Shown here: positions 1-12,154 of the stretch, piece by piece
Numbering within the stretch: the first letter of the stretch is position 1
Layout of the letters: every line of letters begins with the position of its first letter
DNA from: Pseudomonas huaxiensis
Lineage (GTDB): Bacteria > Pseudomonadota > Gammaproteobacteria > Pseudomonadales > Pseudomonadaceae
Assembly: GCF_003231275.1 (NCBI RefSeq)
Contig: NZ_QKVL01000001.1
Coordinates: 124,001-188,000 of the forward strand
Reading direction: 5' to 3'
DNA: 64,000 bases
Position numbers and translations under genes: made by a program
Notes under the pieces: model-generated
The model's database searches: none
What the model saw: the letters and a program-made list of their open reading frames with translations, nothing else
What the model was told of the DNA's origin: nothing

Positions 1-496
<496 letters not shown>

Positions 497-1612
497 TTGA
501 TCGTCTTCCGTTATCTGTCCCGCGAGGTCCTTGTGACCTTGAGTGCCGTCAGCGCCGTGCTGTTGGTCATCATCATGAGCGGGCGCTTCATCAAATACCT
601 GGCCCAGGCCGCGCAGGGCATGCTCGACCCGGGCGTGCTGTTCATGATCATGGGCTACCGGCTTCCCGGTTTCCTGCAGTTGATCCTGCCGCTGGGGCTG
701 TTCCTTGGCATTCTGTTGGCCTACGGGCGGCTGTACCTGGAAAGCGAGATGACCGTGCTTTCCGCCACCGGCATGAGCCAGCAGCGTCTGCTGGCCATGA
801 CCATGGCACCGGCCGCGCTGATTGCGCTGCTGGTGGCCTGGCTGAGTCTGAGTCTCGCCCCTCAGGGCGTTACCCAGGTGGCGCAGATCATCAACCAGCA
901 AGATGCCCTGACCGAGTTCGACACCCTGGTGCCGGGACGTTTCCAGACGCTGCGTGACGGGACGCGGGTGACCTATACCGAGCAACTCTCCGACGACCGC
1001 GTGAAACTGGGCGGTGTGTTCATTTCCGAGAAGCGCTTCTCCCAGGACAAGACCAAGGACCGTGGCATCAGCGTGCTGGTGGCCGAGAAGGGCCGTCAGG
1101 AAGTGCAGGCCGACGGCAATCGCTACCTGATCCTGGAAAACGGCTACCGCTACGACGGTAACCCGGGCCAGGCCGACTACCGCGCGATCAAGTACGACAC
1201 CTATGGCGTGCTGCTGCCCAAGCCGGAAGTCAGCTCGGACATCACCGAGCGTGAGGCGATCCCGACCTCCGAGCTGTTCAAGAGCGATGCCCTGCGCGAG
1301 CGGGCAGAGTTGCAGTGGCGCCTGTCGCTGCCGCTGCTGGTGTTTATCGTGACCCTGATGGCGGTACCCCTTTCCCGGGCCAACCCGCGGCAGGGCCGTT
1401 TCCTCAAGCTGTTGCCGGCGATTCTTCTGTATATGGCTTACCTGACGATTCTGATTGCCGCCCGTGGAGCCCTGGAGAAAGGCAAGATGCCGATCGCCCT
1501 GGGCCTGTGGCCGGTGCACGGGCTGTTCCTGCTGATCGGCCTGGGGCTGATGTACTGGGAACCGCTGCGCCTGAAGATGCGCTCGCGTCGTGCGGAGGTG
1601 GCCCGTGCGTAA
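497..1612 (+). CDS. lptF: LPS export ABC transporter permease LptF
   Basis: Inner-membrane permease of the LptB2FG complex, which extracts lipopolysaccharide from the inner membrane and passes it to LptC and the periplasmic bridge. The protein has 371 residues, the usual LptF length. It shows the family layout: N-terminal membrane segments (VLVTLSAVSAVLLVIIMSG, then LQLILPLGLFLGILLAYGR), a central periplasmic domain at about residues 105-265, and C-terminal membrane segments. I chose the TTG start at 497 because an AGGAG lies 8 nt upstream and the protein then begins MIVFRYLSREV as in relatives; an in-frame ATG at 419 would add 26 atypical residues. It overlaps lptG by 8 nt, so the two are co-translated. 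Confidence 0.93.
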   Translation: MIVFRYLSREVLVTLSAVSAVLLVIIMSGRFIKYLAQAAQGMLDPGVLFMIMGYRLPGFLQLILPLGLFLGILLAYGRLYLESEMTVLSATGMSQQRLLAMTMAPAALIALLVAWLSLSLAPQGVTQVAQIINQQDALTEFDTLVPGRFQTLRDGTRVTYTEQLSDDRVKLGGVFISEKRFSQDKTKDRGISVLVAEKGRQEVQADGNRYLILENGYRYDGNPGQADYRAIKYDTYGVLLPKPEVSSDITEREAIPTSELFKSDALRERAELQWRLSLPLLVFIVTLMAVPLSRANPRQGRFLKLLPAILLYMAYLTILIAARGALEKGKMPIALGLWPVHGLFLLIGLGLMYWEPLRLKMRSRRAEVARA

Positions 1613-2666
1613 ACTCGACGGCTACATCGGCAAAAGCGTGTTCATGGCGATCCTCGCCGTGCTCGGGATCATTCTCGGCCTGGCGTCGCTGTTCGCCTTC
1701 ATCGACGAGATGGGCGACATCAGCGATACCTACACCCTTCTGGACGCCAGCAGCTTCGTGGTCCTGACCGCGCCGCGCCGCCTCTACGACATGCTGCCGA
1801 TGGCGGGCCTGATCGGGTGCCTGATCGGCCTCGGCAGCCTGGCCAGCAACAGCGAACTGACCATCATGCGTGCGGCGGGCGTCTCCATCGGTCGTATCGT
1901 CTGGGCGGTGATGAAGCCGATGCTGGTGCTGATGCTGGCCGGCGTGCTGATCGGCGAGTACCTGGCGCCTGTTACCGAGAACAAGGCCCAGGCCGAGCGC
2001 TCGCTGGCACAAGGTGGCGGTGATGCGCAGAGTTCCAAGCGCGGGTTGTGGCACCGCCAGGGCGAGGAATTCGTTCACATCAACACCGTGCAGCCCAACG
2101 GCCTGCTGCTGGGTGTGACCCGCTATCACTTCGATAATGAGCGTCACCTGCTGTCCTCCAGCTTTGCCCGCAAGGCGCAGTACCAGGAAGACCACTGGCA
2201 GCTCACCGACGTGACCAGCACGATGTTCCGCGGCGACCACACCGAAGTGGTGAAGAGCGCCGAAGAGCGCTGGGATGTTGCCCTGACCCCGCAATTGCTG
2301 AGCACCGTGGTGCTGGCGCCGGAATCGCTGTCGATCACCGGGCTGTGGGACTACATCCACTACCTGTCGGACCAGGGCCTGAACAATGATCGCTACTGGC
2401 TGGCGTTCTGGACCAAGGTGCTGCAGCCGCTGGTGACCGCGGCGCTGGTGTTGATGGCGATTTCCTTCATCTTCGGCCCGCTGCGCTCGGTAACTCTGGG
2501 CCAGCGAGTGTTCACCGGCGTGCTGGTGGGCTTCGTGTTCCGCATTGCCCAAGACCTGCTGGGGCCGTCGAGCCAGGTGTTCGGCTTCCCGCCGCTGCTG
2601 GCAGTGCTGTTGCCGGCAGGGGTTTGCGCGCTGGCTGGCGTGTGGCTGTTACGCCGGGCTGGCTGA
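1605..2666 (+). CDS. lptG: LPS export ABC transporter permease LptG
   Basis: Second permease of LptB2FG, pairing with LptF to move LPS. The protein has 353 residues. It begins with a GTG start inside the end of lptF (VRKLDGYIGKSVFMAILAVL), has a first membrane helix at about 12-34, a periplasmic beta-rich middle domain (about 105-265) and three C-terminal membrane segments. The FAFIDEMGDISDTY stretch just after the first helix is typical of LptG. The overlapping start and the pairing with lptF make the identification secure. The nested inverted repeat that follows at 2686-2801 probably ends transcription. Confidence 0.93.
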   Translation: MRKLDGYIGKSVFMAILAVLGIILGLASLFAFIDEMGDISDTYTLLDASSFVVLTAPRRLYDMLPMAGLIGCLIGLGSLASNSELTIMRAAGVSIGRIVWAVMKPMLVLMLAGVLIGEYLAPVTENKAQAERSLAQGGGDAQSSKRGLWHRQGEEFVHINTVQPNGLLLGVTRYHFDNERHLLSSSFARKAQYQEDHWQLTDVTSTMFRGDHTEVVKSAEERWDVALTPQLLSTVVLAPESLSITGLWDYIHYLSDQGLNNDRYWLAFWTKVLQPLVTAALVLMAISFIFGPLRSVTLGQRVFTGVLVGFVFRIAQDLLGPSSQVFGFPPLLAVLLPAGVCALAGVWLLRRAG

Positions 2667-2685
2667 CGAGCTTTCCCCGGACAAG

Positions 2686-2801
2686 AAAAAGCCGACCCCC
2701 ACGGAGCAATGCCAGGCAGTTGAATCAGTTGAGGCCCATCGCGAGCTTGCTCGCGAAGAGGGTTAACTGACTGGCATCGCTCCCATGGGGTCGGCTTTTT
2801 T
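2686..2801. terminator. Bidirectional terminator-like hairpin enclosing a REP core
   Basis: The ends AAAAAGCCGACCCC (2686-2699) and GGGGTCGGCTTTTTT (2787-2801) are complementary and end in a T run on either strand, so they can terminate both lptG and the convergent RDD gene. Inside them a second complementary pair, GGAGCAATGCCAG and CTGGCATCGCTCC, encloses a REP core (about 2737-2757). The stem arms are therefore about 90 bp apart, unusually far for a terminator. Confidence 0.6.
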
Positions 2802-2806
2802 GTGCC

Positions 2807-3295
2807 TCACTTCTTGCGTTTCGGGACCCGTACCAGCTGGGTTTCCGAGTAGATGTCGTGCCAGCTTCGCTTGCGCTTGTCGATCAGTACCCAGAAGAAA
2901 CCCAGGCCCAGGCACAACCAGGACGCGATCGACACCACGAAGCGCAGCAGCGCCTGCCAGAGCCCGATGGCAGAACCGTCGGTATTCTGCACCCGAACGC
3001 CCCAGACCTGCATGCCCAGGGTCTGGCCGCCGTGGGTCCAGAATTTGGCGAAGAAGCCGAACAGCACGAACAGCAACACGGTGGACAGCAGTGGATCGCC
3101 GTCCAGGGCGCCGGCTTCGGTCATCGTGCGCATTTGGGTTTCACCGATGATGAACATCTGGATCATCTTGTAGACGAGGGTGGTGACCATCAACAAGGCG
3201 GTACACAGCAGGAAGTCATAGAACATTGCAGCCAGCCGACGGCCCAGTCCGGCTACGGGAAACTCGCCCTGAGGTTGAAGCATTTGCTTGGGCAT
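2807..3295 (-). CDS. RDD family integral membrane protein
   Basis: A 162-residue protein with the RDD fold: an N-terminal region ending in the family signature GLGRRLAAMFYDFLLCTALL, a second membrane segment after a charged loop (LLSTVLLFVLFGFFAKFW), the motif GQTLGMQVWGVRV, and a C-terminal hydrophobic stretch followed by KRKRSWHDIYSETQLVRVPKRKK. RDD proteins are small inner-membrane proteins; some act as cation/proton antiporters, most have no known role. I chose the ATG at 3295 rather than one 7 codons upstream because AAGGAG lies about 9 nt before it. It is convergent with lptG. Confidence 0.82.
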   Translation of the reverse strand: MPKQMLQPQGEFPVAGLGRRLAAMFYDFLLCTALLMVTTLVYKMIQMFIIGETQMRTMTEAGALDGDPLLSTVLLFVLFGFFAKFWTHGGQTLGMQVWGVRVQNTDGSAIGLWQALLRFVVSIASWLCLGLGFFWVLIDKRKRSWHDIYSETQLVRVPKRKK

Positions 3296-3345
3296 GCGGT
3301 AAGGCTCCTTGCGCAAAAACGCCCATTCTACGGAATTGCGGGCAC

Positions 3346-3380
3346 AAAAAAGCCCCTGCTGTTGCCAGCAGGGGCTTTTA
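3346..3380 (-). terminator. Rho-independent terminator after the cold-shock gene
   Basis: A perfect stem AAAAGCCCCTGCTG / CAGCAGGGGCTTTT with the 4-nt loop TTGC sits just 3' of the cold-shock gene. T runs occur on both sides, so it could act in both directions. Confidence 0.85.
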
Positions 3381-3387
3381 TCGGGAA

Positions 3388-3600
3388 TCAGGCTTCCGCG
3401 ATAACTTCGTCAGCCTGCATGCCTTTTTGGCCCTGCACGGCGATGAAGGTGACTTTCTGGCCTTCTTTCAGGCTTTTGAAGCCGTTACCTTGAATAGCGC
3501 GGAAGTGTACGAACAGATCCGGACCGCTTTCAGGAGTGATGAAACCAAAACCTTTCTCGTCGTTAAACCACTTGACGGTACCGCTCTGACGTTGGGACAT
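3388..3600 (-). CDS. CspA-family cold-shock protein
   Basis: A 70-residue single cold-shock domain that binds single-stranded RNA/DNA. It contains both RNA-binding motifs, KGFGFI (RNP1) and LFVHF (RNP2), within the typical start [20 protein letters not shown]. The length and sequence match the Pseudomonas CapA/CspA type. It stands alone, with its own terminator downstream and a long upstream region (3601-3948), as is common for genes whose 5' UTR controls translation. I cannot tell from the sequence whether it is cold-induced or constitutive. Confidence 0.92.
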
Positions 3601-3948
3601 TGTCTTATTTCCTTTGAAACTTAGAATTAATAACAGCTTCTTTCAGAATGAAAGAGTACTGGGCTGGGTTGCAGGAAAGTAAGAGACGTCGAACGGGTTG
3701 TAGCGAATCTCAGGCTACTGTCCAGGTCACGAACTATGCGACCCACGCAAACACAGTGCAGTGACTCTACGCTAACTCTCTCGAAAAAAACAAGCCCCGC
3801 AGGCCCCTGCTTTTAGGGCTTCTGGGCAACTTTTGGCAGTTTTTTACGGCCTCTTTTCGGGGCGCTGCCGACCTCATGTTCGAAAGTTTGGCGGTGCGTT
3901 CGAAATCGAATATCCCGAACGCACGATGACACTTTTTGTCCTCGCCAA
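3601..3948 (-). promoter_or_regulatory. Upstream region of the cold-shock gene
   Basis: A 348-bp stretch with no convincing gene between gcvT and the cold-shock gene. The part nearest the gene is AT-rich (AGAATTAATAACAGCTTCTTTC and flanks), as expected for a cold-shock promoter and long 5' leader. The distal part holds the probable gcvT terminator. I see no repeat in it. Confidence 0.4.
3786..3823 (-). terminator. Probable terminator of the gcv operon
   Basis: Read on the minus strand, a nested stem (outer AAGCCC/GGGCTT, inner GCAGG-CC-CCTGC) is followed by a run of seven T. It lies about 125 bp past gcvT, the last gene of the operon. Confidence 0.5.
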
Positions 3949-5073
3949 TCAGCCGCGGTAATAACGCTGTGCAACGAACGGCATCTTGCTGACTTTCATC
4001 GCCACACGCTTGCCGCGCACGATTGCCCAGACGGGTGTATCCAGTGCGGTATGCGCGTTGTCCAGGTAGCCCATGGCGACAGGCGCGCCGAGGGTCGGAC
4101 CGAAACCGCCGCTGCACACACGACCGATGACGTTGCCGGCTTCGTCGACGATTTCGGCGTCTTCACGTACTGGCGTGCGTTCCTGTGGCAGCAGGCCAAC
4201 CCGCTTGCGTGCGACACCGGACTGCTGCTGGGCGAAGATCGATTCGGCACCCGGGAAACCACCAGCCCGCGCACCCTCGGCGCGACGGACCTTGGAAACG
4301 GCCCAGAGCAGGCTGGCTTCGACTGGCGTGGTTTCGCTGTTCATGTCGTGACCGTACAGGCACAGACCGGCTTCGAGGCGCAGCGAGTCGCGCGCGCCCA
4401 GACCGATGGCTGCCACTTCTGGCTCGCTCAGCAGACGGCGGGCCAGGGCTTCGGCCTTGTCCGCCGGTACGGAAATCTCGAAGCCGTCTTCACCGGTGTA
4501 GCCGGAGCGGCTGACGAAGCAGTCTTCGCCCAGCAGTTGCACGCGGGCGAACTGCATGAAAGTCATGCTTGCCACCTGCGGCGCCAGGCGCTCCAGCACC
4601 TTGACCGCGGCCGGACCTTGCAGGGCCAGCAGCGCGCGTTCTTCGAACAGCGGCTGGATCTCGCACTGCGCGCCGATGTGCTTGCGCAGGTGGGCCAGGT
4701 CCTGATCCTTGCAGGCGGCGTTGACCACCAGGAACAGCTCGTCGTTGCCGAGGTTGGCGACCATCAGGTCGTCGAGGATGCCGCCTTGTTCGTTGGTGAA
4801 CATGGCGTAGCGCTGCATGCCCACCGGCAGGTCGATGATGTCCACCGGCACCAGGCTTTCCAGAGCCTTGGCGGCATTGGCGCCGAGCAGGCGGATCTGG
4901 CCCATGTGCGAGACGTCGAACAGGCCGGCCTGCTCGCGGGTGTGCAGGTGTTCCTTCATGACGCCCAACGGGTACTGAACCGGCATGTCATAGCCGGCGA
5001 ACGGCACCATGCGCGCGCCCAGTTCCAGGTGCAGGGCGTGCAGCGGGGTTTTCAGCAGTGTTTCGGTGGACAT
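3949..5073 (-). CDS. gcvT: Glycine cleavage system T protein (aminomethyltransferase)
   Basis: Transfers the methylene carbon from the aminomethyl-lipoyl arm of GcvH to tetrahydrofolate, releasing ammonia. The protein has 374 residues, begins MSTETLLKTPLHALHLELGA and carries the folate-domain stretch GLFDVSHMGQIRL and the central SRSGYTGEDGFEI. It ends with the C-terminal domain of the family (FVAQRYYRG). It is the last gene of the operon gcvH-gcvP-sdaA-gcvT, 27 nt after sdaA. Under the control shown at 9924-10121 it should be induced by glycine. Confidence 0.95.
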   Translation of the reverse strand: MSTETLLKTPLHALHLELGARMVPFAGYDMPVQYPLGVMKEHLHTREQAGLFDVSHMGQIRLLGANAAKALESLVPVDIIDLPVGMQRYAMFTNEQGGILDDLMVANLGNDELFLVVNAACKDQDLAHLRKHIGAQCEIQPLFEERALLALQGPAAVKVLERLAPQVASMTFMQFARVQLLGEDCFVSRSGYTGEDGFEISVPADKAEALARRLLSEPEVAAIGLGARDSLRLEAGLCLYGHDMNSETTPVEASLLWAVSKVRRAEGARAGGFPGAESIFAQQQSGVARKRVGLLPQERTPVREDAEIVDEAGNVIGRVCSGGFGPTLGAPVAMGYLDNAHTALDTPVWAIVRGKRVAMKVSKMPFVAQRYYRG

Positions 5074-5100
5074 GTATGACTCCTGGGTTTCAAAGGGATG

Positions 5101-6477
<1,377 letters not shown>

Positions 6478-6506
6478 CAGGCTTCCTCCGCAGTGAATGG
6501 ATTGGC

Positions 6507-6584
6507 TCATCGCTGGCAAGCCAGCTCCCACAGGTATTGTGTGCACCACGGACCCTGCGGGAGCCGGCTTGCCGGCGATGAGGC
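6507..6584. repeat. REP doublet (REPIN), GGCAAGCC type
   Basis: Two inverted copies, TCATCGCTGGCAAGCCAGCTCCCACAGG read as top strand and its partner CCCTGCGGGAGCCGGCTTGC on the other side of a short spacer, sit between gcvP and sdaA inside the operon. Each copy is itself a small hairpin. In relatives such doublets are mobilised by RAYT transposases. Confidence 0.85.
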
Positions 6585-6596
6585 CATTGAGCGAAC

Positions 6597-9452
6597 TCAG
6601 ACCTCTTGATAGCTCTCGATCGACGGACACGCGCAAACCAGATTGCGGTCACCGAAGACGTTGTCCACACGACCCACCGGCGGCCAGTACTTGCCTTCCA
6701 CCAGCGACGGCAGCGGGTACACCGCCTGTTCGCGGCTGTAGCCGTGTGGCCATTCACCGGCCAGTTCGGCGGCGGTGTGCGGGGCGTTTTTCAGCGGGTT
6801 GTCGTCCTTGTCCAGGCTGCCGTTTTCCACCGCGCGGATTTCTTCGCGGATGCGGATCATCGCTTCACAGAAACGATCCAGTTCTTCTTTGGACTCGCTT
6901 TCGGTCGGTTCGATCATCAGCGTACCGGCGACCGGGAAGGACATGGTCGGGGCGTGGAAGCCGAAGTCGATCAGGCGCTTGGCCACGTCATCGACGCTGA
7001 TGCCGCTGGTTTCCTTCAGCGGGCGCAGGTCGAGGATGCATTCGTGCGCTACCAGCCCGTTGCTGCCGGTGTACAACACAGGATAGTGCTCTTCCAGGCG
7101 GCGGGCGATGTAGTTGGCGTTGAGGATCGCCATCTGCGAAGCGCGCTTGAGGCCGGCGCCACCCATCATGCGGATGTACATCCAGGTGATCGGCAGGATG
7201 CTGGCGCTGCCGAACGGCGCCGCGCAGACCGCGCCCTGCTTGTTTTCCATGTGCGCGTGACCCGGCAGGAACGGTGCCAGGTGCGACTTGACGCCGATCG
7301 GGCCGACGCCCGGACCGCCACCACCGTGCGGAATGCAGAAGGTCTTGTGCAGGTTCAGGTGCGAGACGTCGCCGCCGAACTTGCCCGGTGCACAGAGGCC
7401 GACCATGGCGTTCATGTTGGCGCCGTCGATGTACACCTGGCCGCCGTTGTCATGAATGATCGCGCAGATTTCGCCGATGGCTTCTTCGAACACGCCGTGG
7501 GTCGACGGGTAGGTGATCATCAGCGCGGCGAGGTTTTCGCGGTGCTCCAGGGCCTTGGCGCGCAAGTCGTCGATATCGACGTTGCCGCGGGCGTCGCAGG
7601 CGGTCACGACCACGCGCATACCGGCCATGTGGGCGGTGGCCGGGTTGGTGCCGTGGGCCGAGGACGGGATCAGGCAGATGTCGCGGCGGTCATCGCCACG
7701 GCTCTGGTGGTAGGCGCGGATGGCCAGCAGGCCGGCGTATTCACCCTGGGAGCCGGCGTTCGGTTGCAGCGACACCGCGTCGTAGCCGGTGGCGGCGCAG
7801 AGCATCGCTTCCAGTTCCGAGGTCAGTTGCAGGTAGCCCTGGCTTTGCGCGGCGGGGGCGAACGGGTGCAGGTTGCCGAACTCGGCCCAGGTCACCGGGA
7901 TCATTTCGCTGGCGGCGTTGAGCTTCATGGTGCAGGAGCCCAGCGGGATCATGGTGCGGTCCAGCGCCAGGTCCTTGTCGGCCAGTTTGCGCAGGTAGCG
8001 CATCAGCTCGGTTTCGCTGTGGTAGCGGTTGAACACCGGGTGTTCGAGGATCGCCGATTGGCGCAGCAGGCTGGCCGGCAGTTGCGCGGTGGTGCTGGCG
8101 GCGAGGGTGGCGAAGTCCGGGACGGCCTGGCCGTTGGCGAACAGTGCCCACAGGGCTTCGACGTCAGCCTGGCCGCTGGTTTCGTCCAGCGACAGGCCGA
8201 GGCGGGTGCTGTCGATCTGGCGCAGGTTGACGCCTTGCACGCTGGCCTGTTGGTGCAGGTCGGCGGTGGCGTTGCCGGTGGCCAGGGTCAGGGTGTCGAA
8301 GAAGCTGCCGGTCTCGACGGCGACGCCCAGGGCGGACAGGCCGGCCTTGAGGATCGCGGTCAGGTGGTGGGTGCGCGCGGCGATCTGCTTCAGGCCCTGC
8401 GGACCGTGGTAGACGGCGTACATGCTGGCGATATTGGCCAGCAGCACTTGTGCGGTGCAGATGTTGCTGGTGGCTTTCTCGCGGCGGATATGTTGCTCGC
8501 GGGTCTGCATGGCCAGACGCAGGGCAGTCTTGCCGAAGCGGTCGATGGACACGCCGACCAGACGGCCCGGCATGTCGCGCTTGAACGCATCGCGTGTGGA
8601 GAAGTAGGCGGCGTGCGGGCCACCGAAGCCCAGCGGAACACCGAAGCGCTGGGCGCTGCCGATGGCGACGTCGGCGCCGAATTCACCCGGCGGGGTCAGC
8701 AGGGTCAGGGCCAGCAGATCGGCGGCGACCGCGACCAGGGCGTTGGCGGCGTGGAAGCGTTCCACCAGTTCGCGGTAATCGAAGACTTCACCGTTACTCG
8801 CCGGGTATTGCAGCACGGCGCCGAAGAAGCGGCTGACGTCGGTCAGTTCGCGTTCATCGCCCACGACCACTTCGATACCCAATGGCTCGGCGCGGGTACG
8901 CAGGACGTCGAGGGTTTGCGGATGGCAGTGCACGGAGGCGAAGAAGGCGTGGCTGCTCTTGTTCTTGCTCAGGCGCTTGCAGAAGGTCATGGCTTCGGCG
9001 GCGGCGGTGGCTTCGTCGAGCAGCGAGGCGTTGGCGATCGGCAGGCCGGTGAGGTCGCTGATCAGGGTCTGGAAGTTCAGCAGCGCTTCCAGACGGCCTT
9101 GGGAAATTTCAGGCTGGTACGGGGTGTAGGCGGTGTACCAGGCCGGGTTTTCCAGCAGGTTGCGCAGGATCGGGGCCGGGGTGTGGCAGTTGTAGTAGCC
9201 CTGGCCGATGTAGCTCTTGAACAGTTGGTTCTGGCCGGCGATGGCTTTCAGTGCGGCGAGGGCGTCGGCCTCGCTTTGCCCTTCGCCCAGTTCCAGCACG
9301 CTGGTGCCCTTGATGCTGTCGGGGATGACTGCGGCGCTCATGGCGTCCAGCGAGTCGAAGCCGAGGGTGGCGAGCATGTGCTGCTCATCGGCCTGGCGCG
9401 GGCCGATGTGGCGGGCGATGAATTCGTTGGCGGTGCCGAGGTTGATGGTCAT
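6597..9452 (-). CDS. gcvP: Glycine dehydrogenase (decarboxylating), P protein
   Basis: PLP-dependent enzyme that decarboxylates glycine and loads the aminomethyl group on lipoyl-GcvH. The protein has 951 residues, the full length of the fused homodimeric type. The PLP lysine lies in [20 protein letters not shown] near residue 705. The N-terminal half carries the second, non-catalytic aminotransferase fold ([17 protein letters not shown] start). It is preceded by gcvH with an 11-nt gap and followed by sdaA after a REPIN. A glyA copy, found between these genes in P. aeruginosa, is absent here. Confidence 0.96.
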   Translation of the reverse strand: MTINLGTANEFIARHIGPRQADEQHMLATLGFDSLDAMSAAVIPDSIKGTSVLELGEGQSEADALAALKAIAGQNQLFKSYIGQGYYNCHTPAPILRNLLENPAWYTAYTPYQPEISQGRLEALLNFQTLISDLTGLPIANASLLDEATAAAEAMTFCKRLSKNKSSHAFFASVHCHPQTLDVLRTRAEPLGIEVVVGDERELTDVSRFFGAVLQYPASNGEVFDYRELVERFHAANALVAVAADLLALTLLTPPGEFGADVAIGSAQRFGVPLGFGGPHAAYFSTRDAFKRDMPGRLVGVSIDRFGKTALRLAMQTREQHIRREKATSNICTAQVLLANIASMYAVYHGPQGLKQIAARTHHLTAILKAGLSALGVAVETGSFFDTLTLATGNATADLHQQASVQGVNLRQIDSTRLGLSLDETSGQADVEALWALFANGQAVPDFATLAASTTAQLPASLLRQSAILEHPVFNRYHSETELMRYLRKLADKDLALDRTMIPLGSCTMKLNAASEMIPVTWAEFGNLHPFAPAAQSQGYLQLTSELEAMLCAATGYDAVSLQPNAGSQGEYAGLLAIRAYHQSRGDDRRDICLIPSSAHGTNPATAHMAGMRVVVTACDARGNVDIDDLRAKALEHRENLAALMITYPSTHGVFEEAIGEICAIIHDNGGQVYIDGANMNAMVGLCAPGKFGGDVSHLNLHKTFCIPHGGGGPGVGPIGVKSHLAPFLPGHAHMENKQGAVCAAPFGSASILPITWMYIRMMGGAGLKRASQMAILNANYIARRLEEHYPVLYTGSNGLVAHECILDLRPLKETSGISVDDVAKRLIDFGFHAPTMSFPVAGTLMIEPTESESKEELDRFCEAMIRIREEIRAVENGSLDKDDNPLKNAPHTAAELAGEWPHGYSREQAVYPLPSLVEGKYWPPVGRVDNVFGDRNLVCACPSIESYQEV

Positions 9453-9463
9453 GGCGGATTTCC

Positions 9464-9847
9464 TCAGGCGTCGGCGTTGGCGTTGAGCAGGCGGTCGTAG
9501 GCGTCCTGGTCGAGCAGTTGCGCGATGGCGCCGGCGTCGGCCGGGATGAAGCGGAAGAACCAGCCTTCGCCCAGTGGGTCTTCGTTGACCAGTTCAGGGC
9601 TGGCGTCGAGTTGGTCATTGACCGCGACCACTTCACCGTCCAGTGGCATGTACACGCCGCTGGCGGCTTTCACCGATTCCACGGTGGAGGCTTCGGCGCC
9701 CTTGGCGTAATGCTGCAGTTCCGGCAGTTGCACATAGACCACGTCACCCAGCGCATTCTGGGCGAAGGCGGTGATGCCCACGGTGACGCTGCCGTCGGCT
9801 TCGGCACGCAGCCATTCGTGATCTTCGGTAAAACGCAACTCGCTCAT
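9464..9847 (-). CDS. gcvH: Glycine cleavage system H protein
   Basis: Small lipoyl carrier shuttling the aminomethyl intermediate between the P, T and L proteins. The protein has 127 residues with the lipoylated lysine in the motif [16 protein letters not shown] placed the start at the ATG at 9847 ([14 protein letters not shown]); a longer reading upstream would translate through the promoter. It is the first gene of the operon. The L protein (lpd) is not in this window and is presumably shared with other complexes. Confidence 0.95.
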   Translation of the reverse strand: MSELRFTEDHEWLRAEADGSVTVGITAFAQNALGDVVYVQLPELQHYAKGAEASTVESVKAASGVYMPLDGEVVAVNDQLDASPELVNEDPLGEGWFFRFIPADAGAIAQLLDQDAYDRLLNANADA

Positions 9848-9923
9848 GGAAACTCCTCGGAGGCCGCTGCCGCGGCCGGATGCGGTGATGGCCCGCTGCG
9901 CGGGCTCTGGCTGGAGTTTCCTT

Positions 9924-9939
9924 AGCAAGTTTGCGGCCA
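9924..9939 (-). promoter_or_regulatory. Sigma54 (-24/-12) promoter of the gcv operon
   Basis: On the minus strand the sequence is TGGCCGCAAACTTGCT. It has GG and GC separated by exactly 10 nt, the invariant spacing of RpoN promoters, and TTGCT matches the -12 box. It lies about 77 bp upstream of the gcvH start. The adjacent gene encodes a GAFTGA-bearing sigma54 activator, which fits well. Confidence 0.82.
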
Positions 9940-10003
9940 TTATTAAAAAATCCAATAAAAACAACGATTTGAATGGATTTAATTGACCGTTTTCAAGGTG
10001 GTG

Positions 10004-10021
10004 TGTAACGAAATCGCTACG
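10004..10021. promoter_or_regulatory. Candidate GcsR operator, promoter-proximal copy
   Basis: TGTAACGAAATCGCTACG, an imperfect dyad of the form TGTARCG-N4-CGNTNCG, lies about 65 bp upstream of the -24 box. Two further copies occur at 10085 and 10104. Its position is right for an enhancer-binding protein. Confidence 0.6.
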
Positions 10022-10084
10022 GTGCGGTTAGCGGACAAAAGCCGAACGGGATCAAACCCTTGCAGTGGCGTGGTTATTACCGGT

Positions 10085-10121
10085 TGTAGCGAATTCGTTC
10101 CGCTGTAGCGTTTTCGATACG
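10085..10121. promoter_or_regulatory. Two tandem candidate GcsR operators
   Basis: TGTAGCGAATTCGTTCCG (10085-10102) and TGTAGCGTTTTCGATACG (10104-10121) are tandem copies 19 bp apart that share the dyad of the 10004 site. They end three bases before the gcsR stop codon. From memory, the P. aeruginosa GcsR target also has three sites with a TGTAAC-type half site. Confidence 0.65.
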
Positions 10122-10124
10122 GGC

Positions 10125-11633
<1,509 letters not shown>

Positions 11634-11734
11634 GAGGTGGGAGAGGTTCGGCTGGAAAGCGGCGATTATGCCCTGTTATTCGACGGGCTGGCACGGGCAG
11701 GGTGGGAACTGGCCAGCCAGCCCCACAGGGAGAA

Positions 11735-12097
11735 TCAGGCGAGGGAATCAGGGTTGATCGGGTCGCCGGACCTTACGCCGAGCTTGTCGCGGATGTCTTC
11801 GAACATCGCGTCGTAATGGGTTTTGTGTACCGAGGTGACGATGCCTTTCACCGGAATGCCGTGTTTATGTGCGACGTCTTCGATGATGCCGGCGAAGTTG
11901 TACCAGTTGTTCTTGTTGACGGAGAAGGTCTCGTCCACCGTCTTGTCTTGGATGATGCCGTGCAGCCGAAAAGCGATGCTCTTGCCTTCCTTGGGGTCTT
12001 GAACCGCTTCGTAATCGACGCAGTAGTTGTAGCTGTAGTCATCCTTGGTCAGCGCTTTTCGTTCGATGTGCAGATGACCAGGTTCGAATTGTGCCAT
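11735..12097 (-). CDS. DUF5064-type protein of unknown function
   Basis: A 120-residue soluble protein (MAQFEPGHLHIERKALTKDD) without signal peptide or membrane segment. It is rich in charged and aromatic residues, with a YSYNYCVDYEAV beta-hairpin-like segment and a C-terminal helical part. I recognise it as the Pseudomonas family annotated as DUF5064, for which no function is established. It lies 57 nt downstream of arcC in the same orientation, so it may be cotranscribed with the arginine deiminase genes, but that does not reveal a role. Confidence 0.75.
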   Translation of the reverse strand: MAQFEPGHLHIERKALTKDDYSYNYCVDYEAVQDPKEGKSIAFRLHGIIQDKTVDETFSVNKNNWYNFAGIIEDVAHKHGIPVKGIVTSVHKTHYDAMFEDIRDKLGVRSGDPINPDSLA

Positions 12098-12154
12098 GAC
12101 AGGCTCCTTGAACAGTTGAAACAGGCGGGCCCGCCAGCAGGCCCGCCCGGAGCT

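Noticed and set aside
6606..9500. 964-codon plus-strand open frame opposite gcvP
   Set aside because: It has no start region, no motifs and a composition typical of antisense frames in GC-rich genes.
9848..10124. Glycine riboswitch upstream of gcvH
   Set aside because: I looked for tandem aptamer-like structure but the region is filled by the sigma54 promoter and operator repeats, and no riboswitch core is recognisable.
11699..11740. Degenerate REP near the gcsR start (GGCCAGCCAGCCCCACAGG)
   Set aside because: Only one decayed arm can be seen, so I did not list it as a repeat.
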